DNA of 48,786 bases. Origin: Micavibrio sp. UBA1664. Lineage in GTDB: Bacteria; Pseudomonadota; Alphaproteobacteria; Micavibrionales; UBA1664. The notes below the pieces were generated by a model. It was not told the DNA's origin. It saw only the letters and a program-made list of their open reading frames with translations, and did no database searches. Below, one piece after another: positions 23,754 through 32,689 of the stretch. Made by a program: the position numbers and the translations under genes. Position 1 is the first letter of the stretch, and each line of letters starts with the position of its first letter. The stretch is taken from NCBI GenBank assembly GCA_002320485.1, contig DCKW01000050.1, positions 1-48,786 on the forward strand. The letters are read 5' to 3'.

Positions 23754-24617
23754 ATGCCCGATGTCCTGAATATGAGTGAGATTATTGTCACTATTGCCGT
23801 ATTGACGGGACTTATCATACTCCGCCTGTTTCTTGTCCGAATGATTAAACGCCGCAGCCCGATACTGGACAAGGCGCAACGGCGCTGGCTTAGCCGTATT
23901 AATAATACGACCATTATCCTTGCTTTTATCATTGTTGTTTTTATCTGGGCACCGCAACTTCATACATTTGCCCTTTCCTTGACGGCAGTCGCAGTGGCAA
24001 TTGTCATTACCACAAAAGAAATTTTGATGTGTTTAACGGGCGGCTTTTTAAGGGCGGCGATGAAACCTTTCGAGATCGGCCACTGGATATCGATTGACGG
24101 CATGACGGGTGAGGTTATGAGTATCAATGCCCTTGGAACAGTGATTCAAGAGGTCGACACCCAAACCCGAACCTATCAATTCACAGGCCGCACGATCGAA
24201 ATTCCCAACAGTAAGTTTCTGACGATGCATGTCGAAAACCTCAATTTTTTCAAACATTATATCTATCACGATATTGTCATCGCCGTGCAACAGGATAGCG
24301 TTGACGCCACTGTTTCACTCGATACATTACAAACCCTTGCAGATACATATTATCAGCCATTTCATAAAGATGCAGTAGCCTTTAATAAAAAAATAGAGAA
24401 GAAGACTGCGATTGATTTTGCCGATCCGGGGCCGCAAAGTTTCCTCAGAACAACCGATCTGGGACATTATGTTTTTACGGTGCAAATGTTGCTACCTACC
24501 TTGAAGGCTATCCAGATTGATACAGCGATCAAAAAAGATTTCTTATCCTTTGTGCATGAGCATAAGAAACAAAACAAGGCCGATGAAGCCGCAAAAGAAA
24601 ACACTAAAAACGATTAA
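23754..24617 (+). CDS. Small MscS-family channel protein
   Basis: The 287-residue protein has two to three membrane helices (about 8-28, 50-75, 80-100) and a cytoplasmic MscS-like beta domain. That domain contains GHWISIDGMTGEVMSINALGT followed by IEIPNSKFL, the classic MscS upper-vestibule signatures. GAAGGAAAG precedes the ATG. The TM3 region (ALSLTAVAVAIVITTKEIL) is less glycine-rich than canonical MscS, so gating may differ. The C-terminal 40 residues are very charged. Its stop codon overlaps the stop of the convergent outer-membrane gene. Confidence 0.82.
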   Translation: MPDVLNMSEIIVTIAVLTGLIILRLFLVRMIKRRSPILDKAQRRWLSRINNTTIILAFIIVVFIWAPQLHTFALSLTAVAVAIVITTKEILMCLTGGFLRAAMKPFEIGHWISIDGMTGEVMSINALGTVIQEVDTQTRTYQFTGRTIEIPNSKFLTMHVENLNFFKHYIYHDIVIAVQQDSVDATVSLDTLQTLADTYYQPFHKDAVAFNKKIEKKTAIDFADPGPQSFLRTTDLGHYVFTVQMLLPTLKAIQIDTAIKKDFLSFVHEHKKQNKADEAAKENTKND

Positions 24618-25348
24618 AAGCTTTTCGACATAAAGAATTTCATATTATGGTCGGCAGCACCGTCACTTATGCCAACAAGATACCCCGTTTCATAAGCCAC
24701 CCCGTTACCAAGCTTGCCCTTCAGCACCGGTCCGAACGAATGGCCCTGGCTCTCAAAACCGTCTTGAGTGCGGAGATTGCCGAAATTGTTAAAGGTCTCC
24801 AGTCCCAAACGGTGATTATCCGCAATCGCATAAGTGGCCTGCGCACGAACACTGGCATTTAAACCCGATTCCGAATCCTCGCCAATTTCATGGCTTAAAA
24901 ACTGGTTTGCCCGAATCTCCCATTTATCAAGGGGAAATAATTCGTAAAAACCGATGGTCAAATTATCCGGTTTTTGCGCGCCGTCTTTTAATGTGTAACT
25001 GCCACGCATTCCAAAATCGAAACCGATCTCATCAGCATCCAACAGATCGAAACGATTTTCAAAAGTCAGCCCTTCATATTCGAAACTGTCGCCTTTACGT
25101 TTGTCACCTTCAATAATCAGGCGGGCGGCATACATATCAGTGAAACCATAATCAATATGAACGCGTGAGCGGAAACGCTCATCCTGCGAGCTGCCATCAT
25201 CATCAAGACTGAATCCGACGCGACCCTCAACGGATGTTGCGCCCTTGGTTACGTTCGGCGACCCGACAGAACTTATGGTTTGTGCAAACACAGGTGTTGA
25301 AGCAAAAGCCATTACCACCACCGCGATCATTTTCGAATAAGTTTTCAT
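24614..25348 (-). CDS. Outer-membrane beta-barrel protein, unknown family
   Basis: The 244-residue product has a signal peptide (cleavage after VFA, about residue 22), alternating hydrophobic/polar strands throughout, and a terminal aromatic residue (KSF), the hallmark of outer-membrane barrels. There are about ten predicted strands, with no plug or peptidoglycan domain. The function cannot be assigned. Its stop codon shares bases with the stop of the convergent MscS gene. Confidence 0.7.
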   Translation of the reverse strand: MKTYSKMIAVVVMAFASTPVFAQTISSVGSPNVTKGATSVEGRVGFSLDDDGSSQDERFRSRVHIDYGFTDMYAARLIIEGDKRKGDSFEYEGLTFENRFDLLDADEIGFDFGMRGSYTLKDGAQKPDNLTIGFYELFPLDKWEIRANQFLSHEIGEDSESGLNASVRAQATYAIADNHRLGLETFNNFGNLRTQDGFESQGHSFGPVLKGKLGNGVAYETGYLVGISDGAADHNMKFFMSKSF

Positions 25349-25443
25349 ATCATACCCTATGTAATTGATTTCAATAAATTAAAGGTATAGATCACCAAGG
25401 TAAAGTATTTTTAGAAAAATAATCACTATATTACTAGCATCAT

Positions 25444-26478
25444 TTATAAGTCAGGGTCGGCTTGTGAAAGTTGCATGCACGCTTTAATGGCCCGCTCAAT
25501 ATGACCGATTTCAACATATGGCACAAAACCTTGGCGGTCCCCCTGCTTCATGCGCTTACATATATTACAAAGTTCCTCATAATGTCCTAGACAGGCTTTA
25601 GCAGCAAGGATACTAATTGCCCAATTGCCCGGCATTGATAGCGGTAACTCGCTAACCTCTTGCAACTCTGCTTTCATATCACGCTGCTGCAATTGCTTAA
25701 AAACATTTTCGAAATCCGAGCGAACATCCGATAATTTTATATCTTCTGCCTCTAGAGTGGCGTCAATCATCACTATTTTTAAAGGGAAAAATTTTTCTTT
25801 TTCATCATTAATTATACTGACTGCTTCCAAATACCGTGCAGGAATAACATTTTCGCCCCAATATAAGGTCATTTTGTTTGATGATTTCCTTATACGCGGG
25901 GAGATTTCAAACACCTTGTCATCTTGCGAAAGAGTGGCAAAACGTGACCCGCCATCAGGATCACGGTGTAACATCCACCCCTTCTCTTTTAAAAAATTGA
26001 ATACATCTTTGTTTGTTATGGTTTCCTCAAAGCGATCGTTAAGCTGGCTAAGCAATTTCTTAATATCTTTGGGGAGTCGTAAGGGCATACTACCCGTTTC
26101 ACTGACATTCCAAAACCCAACTTTTTCTTTAAGCGCGGCATCAAGCGTTGCCCTCAACGCCTCCTCAGCGACTGACCATGAAAATTGCAGGTAAATGGCA
26201 TGTTTTCCAATAACATATTCGGTAATACATGCCTCGTCCAAATCATCATCCTCATGCATATTGATTGCCGTATCGATCCCTCCGTCAATATGATTCATGG
26301 GCGGATATGTTTTCGATAACCAGGTATAGAATTTTTTTAAAGGAACTGTCGTTTGCGTTAATGATGAATAATCATTTTCCGTTTCATCCCACTGCACGAA
26401 TCTTTTATACCATTCTAAAAATTCGGCATCATCAGAGGGCGTATACTGAGGGTCGAAAACCAGTAAATCAAAGCTCAT
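25444..26478 (-). CDS. Uncharacterised cytoplasmic protein, 344 residues
   Basis: The protein opens with MSFDLLVFDP, then the pattern EFLEWYKRFVQWDE and TYPPMN, a pattern I associate with uncharacterised proteins found near polymorphic-toxin immunity genes. The remainder has no recognised domain. There is no signal peptide or membrane helix. It stands alone between an outer-membrane gene and the metal-island genes, with no toxin-like gene nearby. An immunity-type role is a guess only. Confidence 0.6.
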   Translation of the reverse strand: MSFDLLVFDPQYTPSDDAEFLEWYKRFVQWDETENDYSSLTQTTVPLKKFYTWLSKTYPPMNHIDGGIDTAINMHEDDDLDEACITEYVIGKHAIYLQFSWSVAEEALRATLDAALKEKVGFWNVSETGSMPLRLPKDIKKLLSQLNDRFEETITNKDVFNFLKEKGWMLHRDPDGGSRFATLSQDDKVFEISPRIRKSSNKMTLYWGENVIPARYLEAVSIINDEKEKFFPLKIVMIDATLEAEDIKLSDVRSDFENVFKQLQQRDMKAELQEVSELPLSMPGNWAISILAAKACLGHYEELCNICKRMKQGDRQGFVPYVEIGHIERAIKACMQLSQADPDL

Positions 26479-26566
26479 TTTGTTACTCTCTTGGCTATAT
26501 AGTGATAATTATACCGCTAAAATTATTGTTTATTTATGGATTATAACTCTTTAGAGTAGCCTTGTT

Positions 26567-26926
26567 TTGAAAAAACTATCGCACAGCATTATTTTAATCG
26601 CATTTTTCCTGCAGACTTTAATCCCTGTGGGATTTATGCCCGTTTTTGCAAGCGACGGTACAACCATTACAATCTGTTCCGGAATTACCGGCGAACCCAA
26701 ACAAATACAGCTTGATGATGCTCCTGCCGACAACCATGAAGATAAAAGCGTTTCATATTGCTCCTATTTTGGCATAGGCACTTATACGTGCGTATCAACG
26801 TCTGTTTTGGTAAAGCTTGATCCATCATACGTACTCTCAAATACAGGTATAAGCGAAATATTTATTCAGCAATCTGTTTATCTATCTAACCAATCAAGAG
26901 GGCCTCCGCATTTTTCTCTGACTTAA
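26567..26926 (+). CDS. DUF2946-like secreted small protein
   Basis: The frame starts at TTG 26567 and encodes 119 residues. A signal-like helix contains the pattern FLQTLIPVGFMP, followed by a TITICSG stretch; both are typical of the DUF2946 family, which usually sits near copper or other metal uptake genes. A second cluster of Cys and His residues (HEDKSVSYCSY) could bind metal. No good ribosome site is visible and the start codon is unusual, so the exact start is uncertain. It lies 35 bases before the unknown gene at 26962 and may lead that operon. Confidence 0.55.
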   Translation: MKKLSHSIILIAFFLQTLIPVGFMPVFASDGTTITICSGITGEPKQIQLDDAPADNHEDKSVSYCSYFGIGTYTCVSTSVLVKLDPSYVLSNTGISEIFIQQSVYLSNQSRGPPHFSLT

Positions 26927-26961
26927 AAATATTCAATTAAATTTTATTACGGAGAAATATT

Positions 26962-27732
26962 ATGTGTAGATGGCACAAACTAGCGGCGAAAGAGGCTGCA
27001 ACCAATCCTCATACAGGCGAATTCAATGTCGGTCATTATGCCGTGGCATTAACCGCCATGAGCCAATTCAGAGTAGAGCAGGATAAATGGGGACTTCCTC
27101 AATTATTTGCAATTGACGGGTTTAATCCGGAGGAAATTTTACCTGCCGACAAAATGCAGGCCTTTGAACAATCAGGTTTGAACAAGCCCGTTCATGATGC
27201 CCAGCGCGATTTACAAATCAACATTGCCATCATGCGTCATGCATTGGAGGAAACAGGATTCATGCATGACATGTCGGTCGACGCATTGAACATTCAGGAT
27301 CGCATTACAAAAGATGGTTATAAAAAGACATGTTGCGCAACGCCCAATCCGCGGGATAACGGTCCGTTTCTGGATGCCGCAGTTGTCTATCTTGTTAAAG
27401 GATATGATGATGCCGAAAGATCGTATGCCAGTAAGGATTTAACACTTGTGTCCTCGCATGAGCTTGAGACCATGACTAGCGACACCACTGTTTCCGCAGA
27501 CGACCGCAAACACCTCCCGCTGCTTCACGGTATTCGCAATGCTGTTGAATCCTTCTTGGAGCAACCGGGCGTACCCAAGGCTCTTGAACAGGCATTTGCA
27601 AACACAATACCTGTAATTTTTCAAATGGCGGAAAGTGATTTAAAAGCAGGGCGCGCCCTTACCGGTAAAAGCGATTGTATTATGTGCGAAGGCACAAAAG
27701 GCCGCCAACCTAACGCGTTCAAGTTAGGATAA
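26962..27732 (+). CDS. Unknown soluble protein with Cys motifs, 256 residues
   Basis: I do not recognise the family. The product begins MCRWHK, has a CC pair in the middle (TCCATPNP) and a CxxC near its end (DCIMCEG), so several cysteines and His residues could bind metal or an Fe-S cluster. It has no signal peptide or membrane helix. GGAG lies 8 bases before the ATG. The gene is followed by the unknown gene at 27736 after only 3 bases and then by a CooC-like ATPase, which makes an operon for metal-protein assembly or sensing plausible. Confidence 0.65.
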   Translation: MCRWHKLAAKEAATNPHTGEFNVGHYAVALTAMSQFRVEQDKWGLPQLFAIDGFNPEEILPADKMQAFEQSGLNKPVHDAQRDLQINIAIMRHALEETGFMHDMSVDALNIQDRITKDGYKKTCCATPNPRDNGPFLDAAVVYLVKGYDDAERSYASKDLTLVSSHELETMTSDTTVSADDRKHLPLLHGIRNAVESFLEQPGVPKALEQAFANTIPVIFQMAESDLKAGRALTGKSDCIMCEGTKGRQPNAFKLG

Positions 27733-27735
27733 ATC

Positions 27736-28131
27736 ATGGCCAAAGAGACTATAACCAGAAGCCCGTTAGTCGCGGGCTTCATGGCCGTTGCAATAGGATT
27801 GCAATCACCTGCGGGTCATGATGCCGTTTATCAGGGCTTATTACGTATTAGGTTTGCACCCCAATGGATCGTAGCCATGCGCCAGACAGGCGAACCGATG
27901 CGTTTTGAAACCTTCAAAAACAGTGATATGTTACAATTCTGGATATACGATCCAAATCCTGATGTTTTTCTAAATAACATGCGTTTGCTAAATGAAGATT
28001 TTTCATTTTGTTTGCCCTTTGTAAATAACACTGAAGACCAGCCAAAGGTGCCTCAAAATTTCTTTGCCTGCCATGCGCCTGCATTACGCGAGGAAAAACA
28101 AAAAAATAGAATGCGGCTTGCATTTAATTAA
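27736..28131 (+). CDS. Unknown small protein, 131 residues
   Basis: The gene starts 3 bases after the previous stop and is therefore very likely cotranscribed. The product has one hydrophobic stretch near the start (about 10-28, too short to be sure of a membrane helix) and a Trp/Phe-rich middle part. It contains two cysteines late in the chain. I recognise no domain. It precedes the CooC-like ATPase by 40 bases, in which a Zur-like dyad lies. Confidence 0.6.
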   Translation: MAKETITRSPLVAGFMAVAIGLQSPAGHDAVYQGLLRIRFAPQWIVAMRQTGEPMRFETFKNSDMLQFWIYDPNPDVFLNNMRLLNEDFSFCLPFVNNTEDQPKVPQNFFACHAPALREEKQKNRMRLAFN

Positions 28132-28132
28132 C

Positions 28133-28147
28133 TGTGATATTATAACA
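28133..28147. promoter_or_regulatory. Zur-like dyad before the CooC-like gene
   Basis: TGTGATA-T-TATAACA is a near-perfect inverted repeat (6 of 7 positions) with a one-base spacer, matching the E. coli-type Zur core TGTTATA-N-TATAACA. It lies 24 bases before the ATG at 28172. A zur gene is not in the window. Confidence 0.45.
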
Positions 28148-28171
28148 TAACAAAAATAAGGAGAAAAATTT

Positions 28172-29149
28172 ATGAGAATTGCATTTTGCGGAAAAGGCGG
28201 AAGCGGAAAATCAACTGTGTCATCATTGATGGCAAAATATCTGGCATCAATGAATAAGGATGTTTTGGTCGTTGATGGCGATATTAATCAACATCTGGGT
28301 CAGGCGCTGGGATTTTCAGACGATGCGCTAAAAGAGCAACCCAAATTAGGCATGTCCCCGGAGGTTTTAAAAGAATTTGTAAAGGGCACAAACCCCCGCA
28401 TTCCTGATGCATCTTATATTACGGAATCGTGCCCTGCAGGACGTGGTTCAGGATTAATTCATTTTAATGAAACCAACCCGGTTTTCGATCATTACCAGCT
28501 ACAACAGGACGGCATCCGCTTCATGGCAATCGGCGGCCATGATGATAGTGATATCGGCACCACCTGTTATCACAAATTTACGGGAATTTTTGGTGTATTT
28601 CTAAATCATCTTATAGATGGCCAAAACCAATATCTGATCGGTGATATGTGTGCGGGCGCAGATCCGTTCGCATCATCAGGTTTGGCCTCGCGTTTTGATG
28701 CGGTTTTTCTGGTTGTTGAACCGACCGTGAAATCCACCAGTGTTTACAAACAATGCCGTGAGTATGCGGATATGTTTGACACAAAATTGTTTGTTATCGG
28801 CAACAAAATTGAAAATAAATCCGATATTCATTACATCCGTGAAAAAGTTGGTGACGATTTGATTGCTTGCCTATCCAAATCGGACTTTGTTCGTGATTTT
28901 GAAAAAGGTATCGCAAGACCGCTATCGGAATTAGAGACCGAAAACAAAGACGTGCTTGACCTGATCTTACAAAAGACGGATAGCCTGAAAAAAGATTGGA
29001 ATAAATATCAGGAAATCGGCATGCGTTTTCATAAATCCGCCGCCGAAGGCTGGGGAAATGCGATGTACGGAATTGATATGATGGGATTTGTTGACCCTGA
29101 ATTTTCTTACGAAGATGTCATCCAATCTAAATCAAAGAAGGCCGCTTAA
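28172..29149 (+). CDS. CooC/MinD-like P-loop ATPase
   Basis: The 325-residue protein begins with the deviant Walker A GKGGSGKST of the MinD/ParA/CooC group, and DGDINQHLG and a DMCAGADPF switch region follow. CooC inserts nickel into carbon monoxide dehydrogenase, but no cooS or other nickel enzyme is present here, so the target must differ. AAGGAG lies 9 bases before the ATG. Its promoter region carries a Zur-like dyad. The stop lies in a palindromic hairpin (29138-29157). Alternatives are a chromosome or cell-pole positioning ATPase; the CooC resemblance is by overall motif layout only. Confidence 0.75.
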   Translation: MRIAFCGKGGSGKSTVSSLMAKYLASMNKDVLVVDGDINQHLGQALGFSDDALKEQPKLGMSPEVLKEFVKGTNPRIPDASYITESCPAGRGSGLIHFNETNPVFDHYQLQQDGIRFMAIGGHDDSDIGTTCYHKFTGIFGVFLNHLIDGQNQYLIGDMCAGADPFASSGLASRFDAVFLVVEPTVKSTSVYKQCREYADMFDTKLFVIGNKIENKSDIHYIREKVGDDLIACLSKSDFVRDFEKGIARPLSELETENKDVLDLILQKTDSLKKDWNKYQEIGMRFHKSAAEGWGNAMYGIDMMGFVDPEFSYEDVIQSKSKKAA

Positions 29150-29157
29150 GCGGCCTT
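29138..29157 (+). terminator. Palindromic hairpin at the end of the CooC-like gene
   Basis: The 20-base perfect palindrome centred on CTTAAG contains the TAA stop in its loop and is followed by a short T-rich stretch (TTCTATTT). It is a probable weak terminator on the plus strand. Confidence 0.6.
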
Positions 29158-29158
29158 T

Positions 29159-29863
29159 CTATTTATAAGCACTGCAAATATCAAGCTGTGTGTAATTCTC
29201 GTAGTGAATGGGCATACTCTTAACGTCAATATTTTTGAAACCAACGGCCTTTATCGCATTTTCCATCATTTCAGCTGTTGGTGATAAAGTTCCTTCAATC
29301 TTATATTGTTGCATTTCAATAATGTCGTCTGTTTCCCTGTCGTAAGGGCTAGAGACACTTAGGAAAAGGCCGTTTTCTTTTGTAAAATCATAAGCAGTTT
29401 GCATTGCGATTAATAATTCGTCATAGCTATCAACAACGGGTAACGACTCATTCGCCATCACGATATCATATTGCTTATCAGGCTTATCTTTCAAAAAATC
29501 AAAAACTTTTACTACATCTAGTTTTTCAATAAGCTGCTTCTCAATGAGTTCTGGTGATGCCGTTATAATATTATTGTCATACAAATAATTTATAAAAACA
29601 GGATACTTTTTAAGTAGATCACCTGTTTGCCAATTATTGATTGTATTTTTGAATAACTGAATAGCTTCTGAGCTAAGATCATAACAGGAATAGCTTTCAA
29701 CACGTTCTATATAACCCATCGCCCAATAATGTCCAATTGCGTGCGATCCTAGATCGCATACAGTTCCATGATCAATGCGTTTAATAACATGCTTGATTAC
29801 ATCAGCAAAATATACCGGCATGTTTTCTTCGCTAAACGCAAATTTTTCATATTCTTCATGCAT
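29159..29863 (-). CDS. Class I SAM-dependent methyltransferase-like protein
   Basis: The 234-residue protein has a Rossmann-type motif I in VCDLGSHAIGHY, then an acidic motif II-like YDLSSEAI, then DIVMANESLPVV as motif IV, and a final beta hairpin. The long helical insert between motifs II and IV resembles small-molecule N-methyltransferases, but the substrate is unknown. It is divergent from the PLP operon, sharing a 73-base region with a Zur-like dyad, which suggests coordinated control. It could methylate the product of that operon. Confidence 0.6.
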   Translation of the reverse strand: MHEEYEKFAFSEENMPVYFADVIKHVIKRIDHGTVCDLGSHAIGHYWAMGYIERVESYSCYDLSSEAIQLFKNTINNWQTGDLLKKYPVFINYLYDNNIITASPELIEKQLIEKLDVVKVFDFLKDKPDKQYDIVMANESLPVVDSYDELLIAMQTAYDFTKENGLFLSVSSPYDRETDDIIEMQQYKIEGTLSPTAEMMENAIKAVGFKNIDVKSMPIHYENYTQLDICSAYK

Positions 29864-29894
29864 AATAAGCCTTTTTTGAACTTTACAAATAAAA

Positions 29895-29909
29895 TGTTAT
29901 GTTGTAACA
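29895..29909. promoter_or_regulatory. Zur-like dyad between the methyltransferase and PLP operon
   Basis: TGTTATG-T-TGTAACA matches the E. coli-type Zur core TGTTATA-N-TATAACA at 12 of 14 non-spacer bases and has the same one-base spacer as the dyad at 28133. It lies 27 bases before the ATG at 29937 and 32 bases from the start of the divergent gene. Confidence 0.5.
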
Positions 29910-29936
29910 GTATCGTTATACAGGAAAATTAGTATA

Positions 29937-31391
29937 ATGAACGCTAAAATTAAAAAAACATCAAAAAATAACTTACAATCTGTGCCCTATCGGTTGCATC
30001 CCAAGATGCATCCTATGATAAGGGAGGTTATGGAACAAAAAGATTTTATTTTTTATTTGATGAAGAAATACGGATCACCTTTAAATCTGATTTTTCCGCA
30101 AATATTTCGCGAAAAATATGAATTATTCGATCAAATGCTGAGGGGTGAACATCTCAATTATCGCCTTTATTACACGTGCAAACCTAATCGTTCCAATGCC
30201 CTTTTGCGCGAGGCTGCCGAATTAGGCGCCTATGTTGATGTTAGCTCGCACGGTGAATTTCAGGCAGCGTTGCAAGTCGGAATTGAGCCTGAGAAAATCT
30301 CAGCGACAGGCCCAAAAAATAAAGTCTATATGGATATTATTATCGAGAATCAATCCATGTGTGTAATTGATAACTGGCATGAACTAGAATACATTTCAAC
30401 CTATGCCCGATTAGGGCAACCTGTAATGGTGCGTTTATCAAAACCATTAATAAACAGTGCCGTATCCGATGATACTTTTGGCCTGCCCTACAATGAATTA
30501 AACCAAATAATTCAAACAATTAAGAACACTGCTACATTGGATTTTTATGGTTTTGCAGTTCATTACAATTACCGAACAGAAATAAATGTCGCACATATCG
30601 AAACTGTCGTGTCAGCAACCTTGCAAGCCTTTGAAGGCGGCTTGTCGCCAAAGGCTGTAAATATTGGTGGTGGGTATCTGGTTCGGTATGTTGATTGTAA
30701 AGATGACTGGAATGATTTTATAAATCACATAAAAGGGTCTTTAAAGGGTAACAATGAGCCGGTTACATGGGATGGGAACGGAATGGGGTTTCGTTTGCAA
30801 AACGGTACTGTTATTGGAACGGAAGGCTTTATGAATCATTGCGAGCCCGTGACATGCGAAAACCATCTTGAGAAAGTGTTGTACAGCACATTAGAGTGTT
30901 TGGACGGCACATCCCTATTAGATTTTATAAGAGATAGTGGTTTGGAAATATATGTTGAACCTGGACGTGCCTTAATGGATCAATGCGGCGTTACACTTGC
31001 CAATGTTGAATTTACCAAAAAATCATCCAAAGGGAACCTACTGGTTAATCTGGATATGCATTACGCCAATTTAAATGCACACACTTTTAAATATATGGCA
31101 GAACCTGTTTTAATCCATCGCAATGATAATCTGCCTCCCAATCAAGAAGGTGTATATTATTACGGCTCGCTGTGTTTTGCATCTGACCTGATTACCTTTC
31201 ACAAAACATTTCCCGATTATTTGCCTGAGAATGGCGATATTGCCGCCTTCATCAATACCGCCGCTTATCGCATGGATTTTACCGAATCTGAAATGCTGCG
31301 TCATCCCAACGCCGTCAAGATATGCATCACGCAAAATGACAATCAGTGGATGGAAATAACCGACAATGATTACAAAAAGGATCAATCATGA
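29937..31391 (+). CDS. Y4yA-like PLP-dependent decarboxylase (alanine-racemase fold)
   Basis: The 484-residue fold-III PLP enzyme resembles diaminopimelate/ornithine decarboxylases. The PLP lysine is K82 in YYTCKPNRS, HYNYR fills the usual HVGS position, GGGY binds the phosphate, EPGRAL follows, and GSLCFASD holds the catalytic cysteine of the second half-site. The substrate is an amino acid, not predictable in detail. The gene is coupled to the next by a 4-base ATGA overlap. SbnH-like decarboxylases in siderophore pathways are relatives in function, though not necessarily in sequence. It starts the probable Zur-controlled operon. Confidence 0.82.
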   Translation: MNAKIKKTSKNNLQSVPYRLHPKMHPMIREVMEQKDFIFYLMKKYGSPLNLIFPQIFREKYELFDQMLRGEHLNYRLYYTCKPNRSNALLREAAELGAYVDVSSHGEFQAALQVGIEPEKISATGPKNKVYMDIIIENQSMCVIDNWHELEYISTYARLGQPVMVRLSKPLINSAVSDDTFGLPYNELNQIIQTIKNTATLDFYGFAVHYNYRTEINVAHIETVVSATLQAFEGGLSPKAVNIGGGYLVRYVDCKDDWNDFINHIKGSLKGNNEPVTWDGNGMGFRLQNGTVIGTEGFMNHCEPVTCENHLEKVLYSTLECLDGTSLLDFIRDSGLEIYVEPGRALMDQCGVTLANVEFTKKSSKGNLLVNLDMHYANLNAHTFKYMAEPVLIHRNDNLPPNQEGVYYYGSLCFASDLITFHKTFPDYLPENGDIAAFINTAAYRMDFTESEMLRHPNAVKICITQNDNQWMEITDNDYKKDQS

Positions 31392-32689
31392 TTGTTGAGA
31401 AAATAACCGATCTCATCGGCAATACACCGATATTGAAAATCGCATCAGATGTGCATGGCTTGCCGAATATCAATCTATACGCAAAACTGGAAATGATGAA
31501 TCCGTTCGGATCTGTTAAAGACCGTATTGCGTGGGAAATGCTCAAAGATGACTTGGGTGATATTGTTGCAAATAATAAATTGATTGTAGAAAATTCAAGT
31601 GGCAATACCTCTAAAGCAATGCAAGCCATAGCAGGAATATATGGTGTGAATTTTAAATTAATGTCTGCTATTGCAAAAGTTCCTGAGCCTATAGACATCA
31701 TGCGCATAATGGGTGCCGATATTGAGGAGTTAACGCAAGCCGGATCCGATTGTTTTGACCCGAACGACCCGAACGATCCGCAATATCTTATTGAGAAATT
31801 TATTGAGCAATCCGAAAGACAGGTTTTTTTCACTTCTCAGTTTACCAACGAAAAAAACTTAAAAGCTCATAGAGAAACGACCGCACCGGAAATTTTAAAT
31901 GATCTTGACTGCGTTGATTGGTTTGTAGGCGGCCTTGGAACGACCGGGTCATCCCGTGGCATAATCGAAACCATTAAGACACGCGACGCCCATATGAAAG
32001 CTATTGGAGTTTGTGGTGCCGCAGGTGAATTAATTCCAGGTATACGCGCTAGCGAACAATTGGTTGAAGCGGGCTTTTATGAACGGAAAATTTATGATGA
32101 AATGATTACACTTTATGCTAAAACAGCCGTTGATAATATGTTGGAATTAAATCATAAAAGCGGATTACTTTGCGGGCCGTCCACTGGCGCGCAATATGCC
32201 GCCATCAAACACTATTTCACTGACAACCCTGTATCGACCGAAACCAATGTGGTCTTCCTCGCCTGTGACCGAATGGAATGGTATATTTCCTACATCAAAA
32301 AATATCGCCCTGATATTTTCGGTTTGAAGGATAATACATCCGTCATGGCATATTTCATTAACAAACAACAAGCCAGTCAATGCCAGATAGCACCGGACGT
32401 TATAAATAAATGGATTGATCAGGAGCAACCTTTTATCGTTGATATGCGCACACCTGCATCACTGAAAATTTTGAGCTTTGAAGGGGCGATCAATATCCCT
32501 GAAAAAACGTTGGAAGATATGATTGAAAAACAGCAGCCTTTCCCTAAAGGGAAGAAGGTTTTATTCATCTGCGCGGTGGGACAGAAATCTTTAAAAATTG
32601 CGTCTTACCTTCGCGATAAAGATGTAGATGCATACTCTCTGGAGGGCGGTGTTGTGGCTTATCAAGATAATAAAAGGCGCGTGGCCTGA
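31388..32689 (+). CDS. Cysteine-synthase-like enzyme fused to a rhodanese domain
   Basis: The 433-residue protein has an N-terminal fold-II PLP domain (about 1-310), with catalytic lysine K44 in NPFGSVKDR, SSGNTS as the substrate loop and CGPSTGAQ as the phosphate loop. A C-terminal rhodanese domain (about 340-430) carries the active cysteine C395 in ICAVGQKS. SbnA, which builds the precursor of diaminopropionate in siderophores, is a member of the same PLP family. The rhodanese may supply persulfide sulfur to the product of the PLP half. It overlaps the next gene by 1 base. It is not simply cysK, since cysK has no rhodanese. Confidence 0.85.
   Translation: MIVEKITDLIGNTPILKIASDVHGLPNINLYAKLEMMNPFGSVKDRIAWEMLKDDLGDIVANNKLIVENSSGNTSKAMQAIAGIYGVNFKLMSAIAKVPEPIDIMRIMGADIEELTQAGSDCFDPNDPNDPQYLIEKFIEQSERQVFFTSQFTNEKNLKAHRETTAPEILNDLDCVDWFVGGLGTTGSSRGIIETIKTRDAHMKAIGVCGAAGELIPGIRASEQLVEAGFYERKIYDEMITLYAKTAVDNMLELNHKSGLLCGPSTGAQYAAIKHYFTDNPVSTETNVVFLACDRMEWYISYIKKYRPDIFGLKDNTSVMAYFINKQQASQCQIAPDVINKWIDQEQPFIVDMRTPASLKILSFEGAINIPEKTLEDMIEKQQPFPKGKKVLFICAVGQKSLKIASYLRDKDVDAYSLEGGVVAYQDNKRRVA

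Noticed and set aside
26479..26566. Zur-like dyad before the DUF2946-like gene
   Set aside because: The GTGATAATTATAC stretch does not align with the one-base-spaced dyad of the other two sites.
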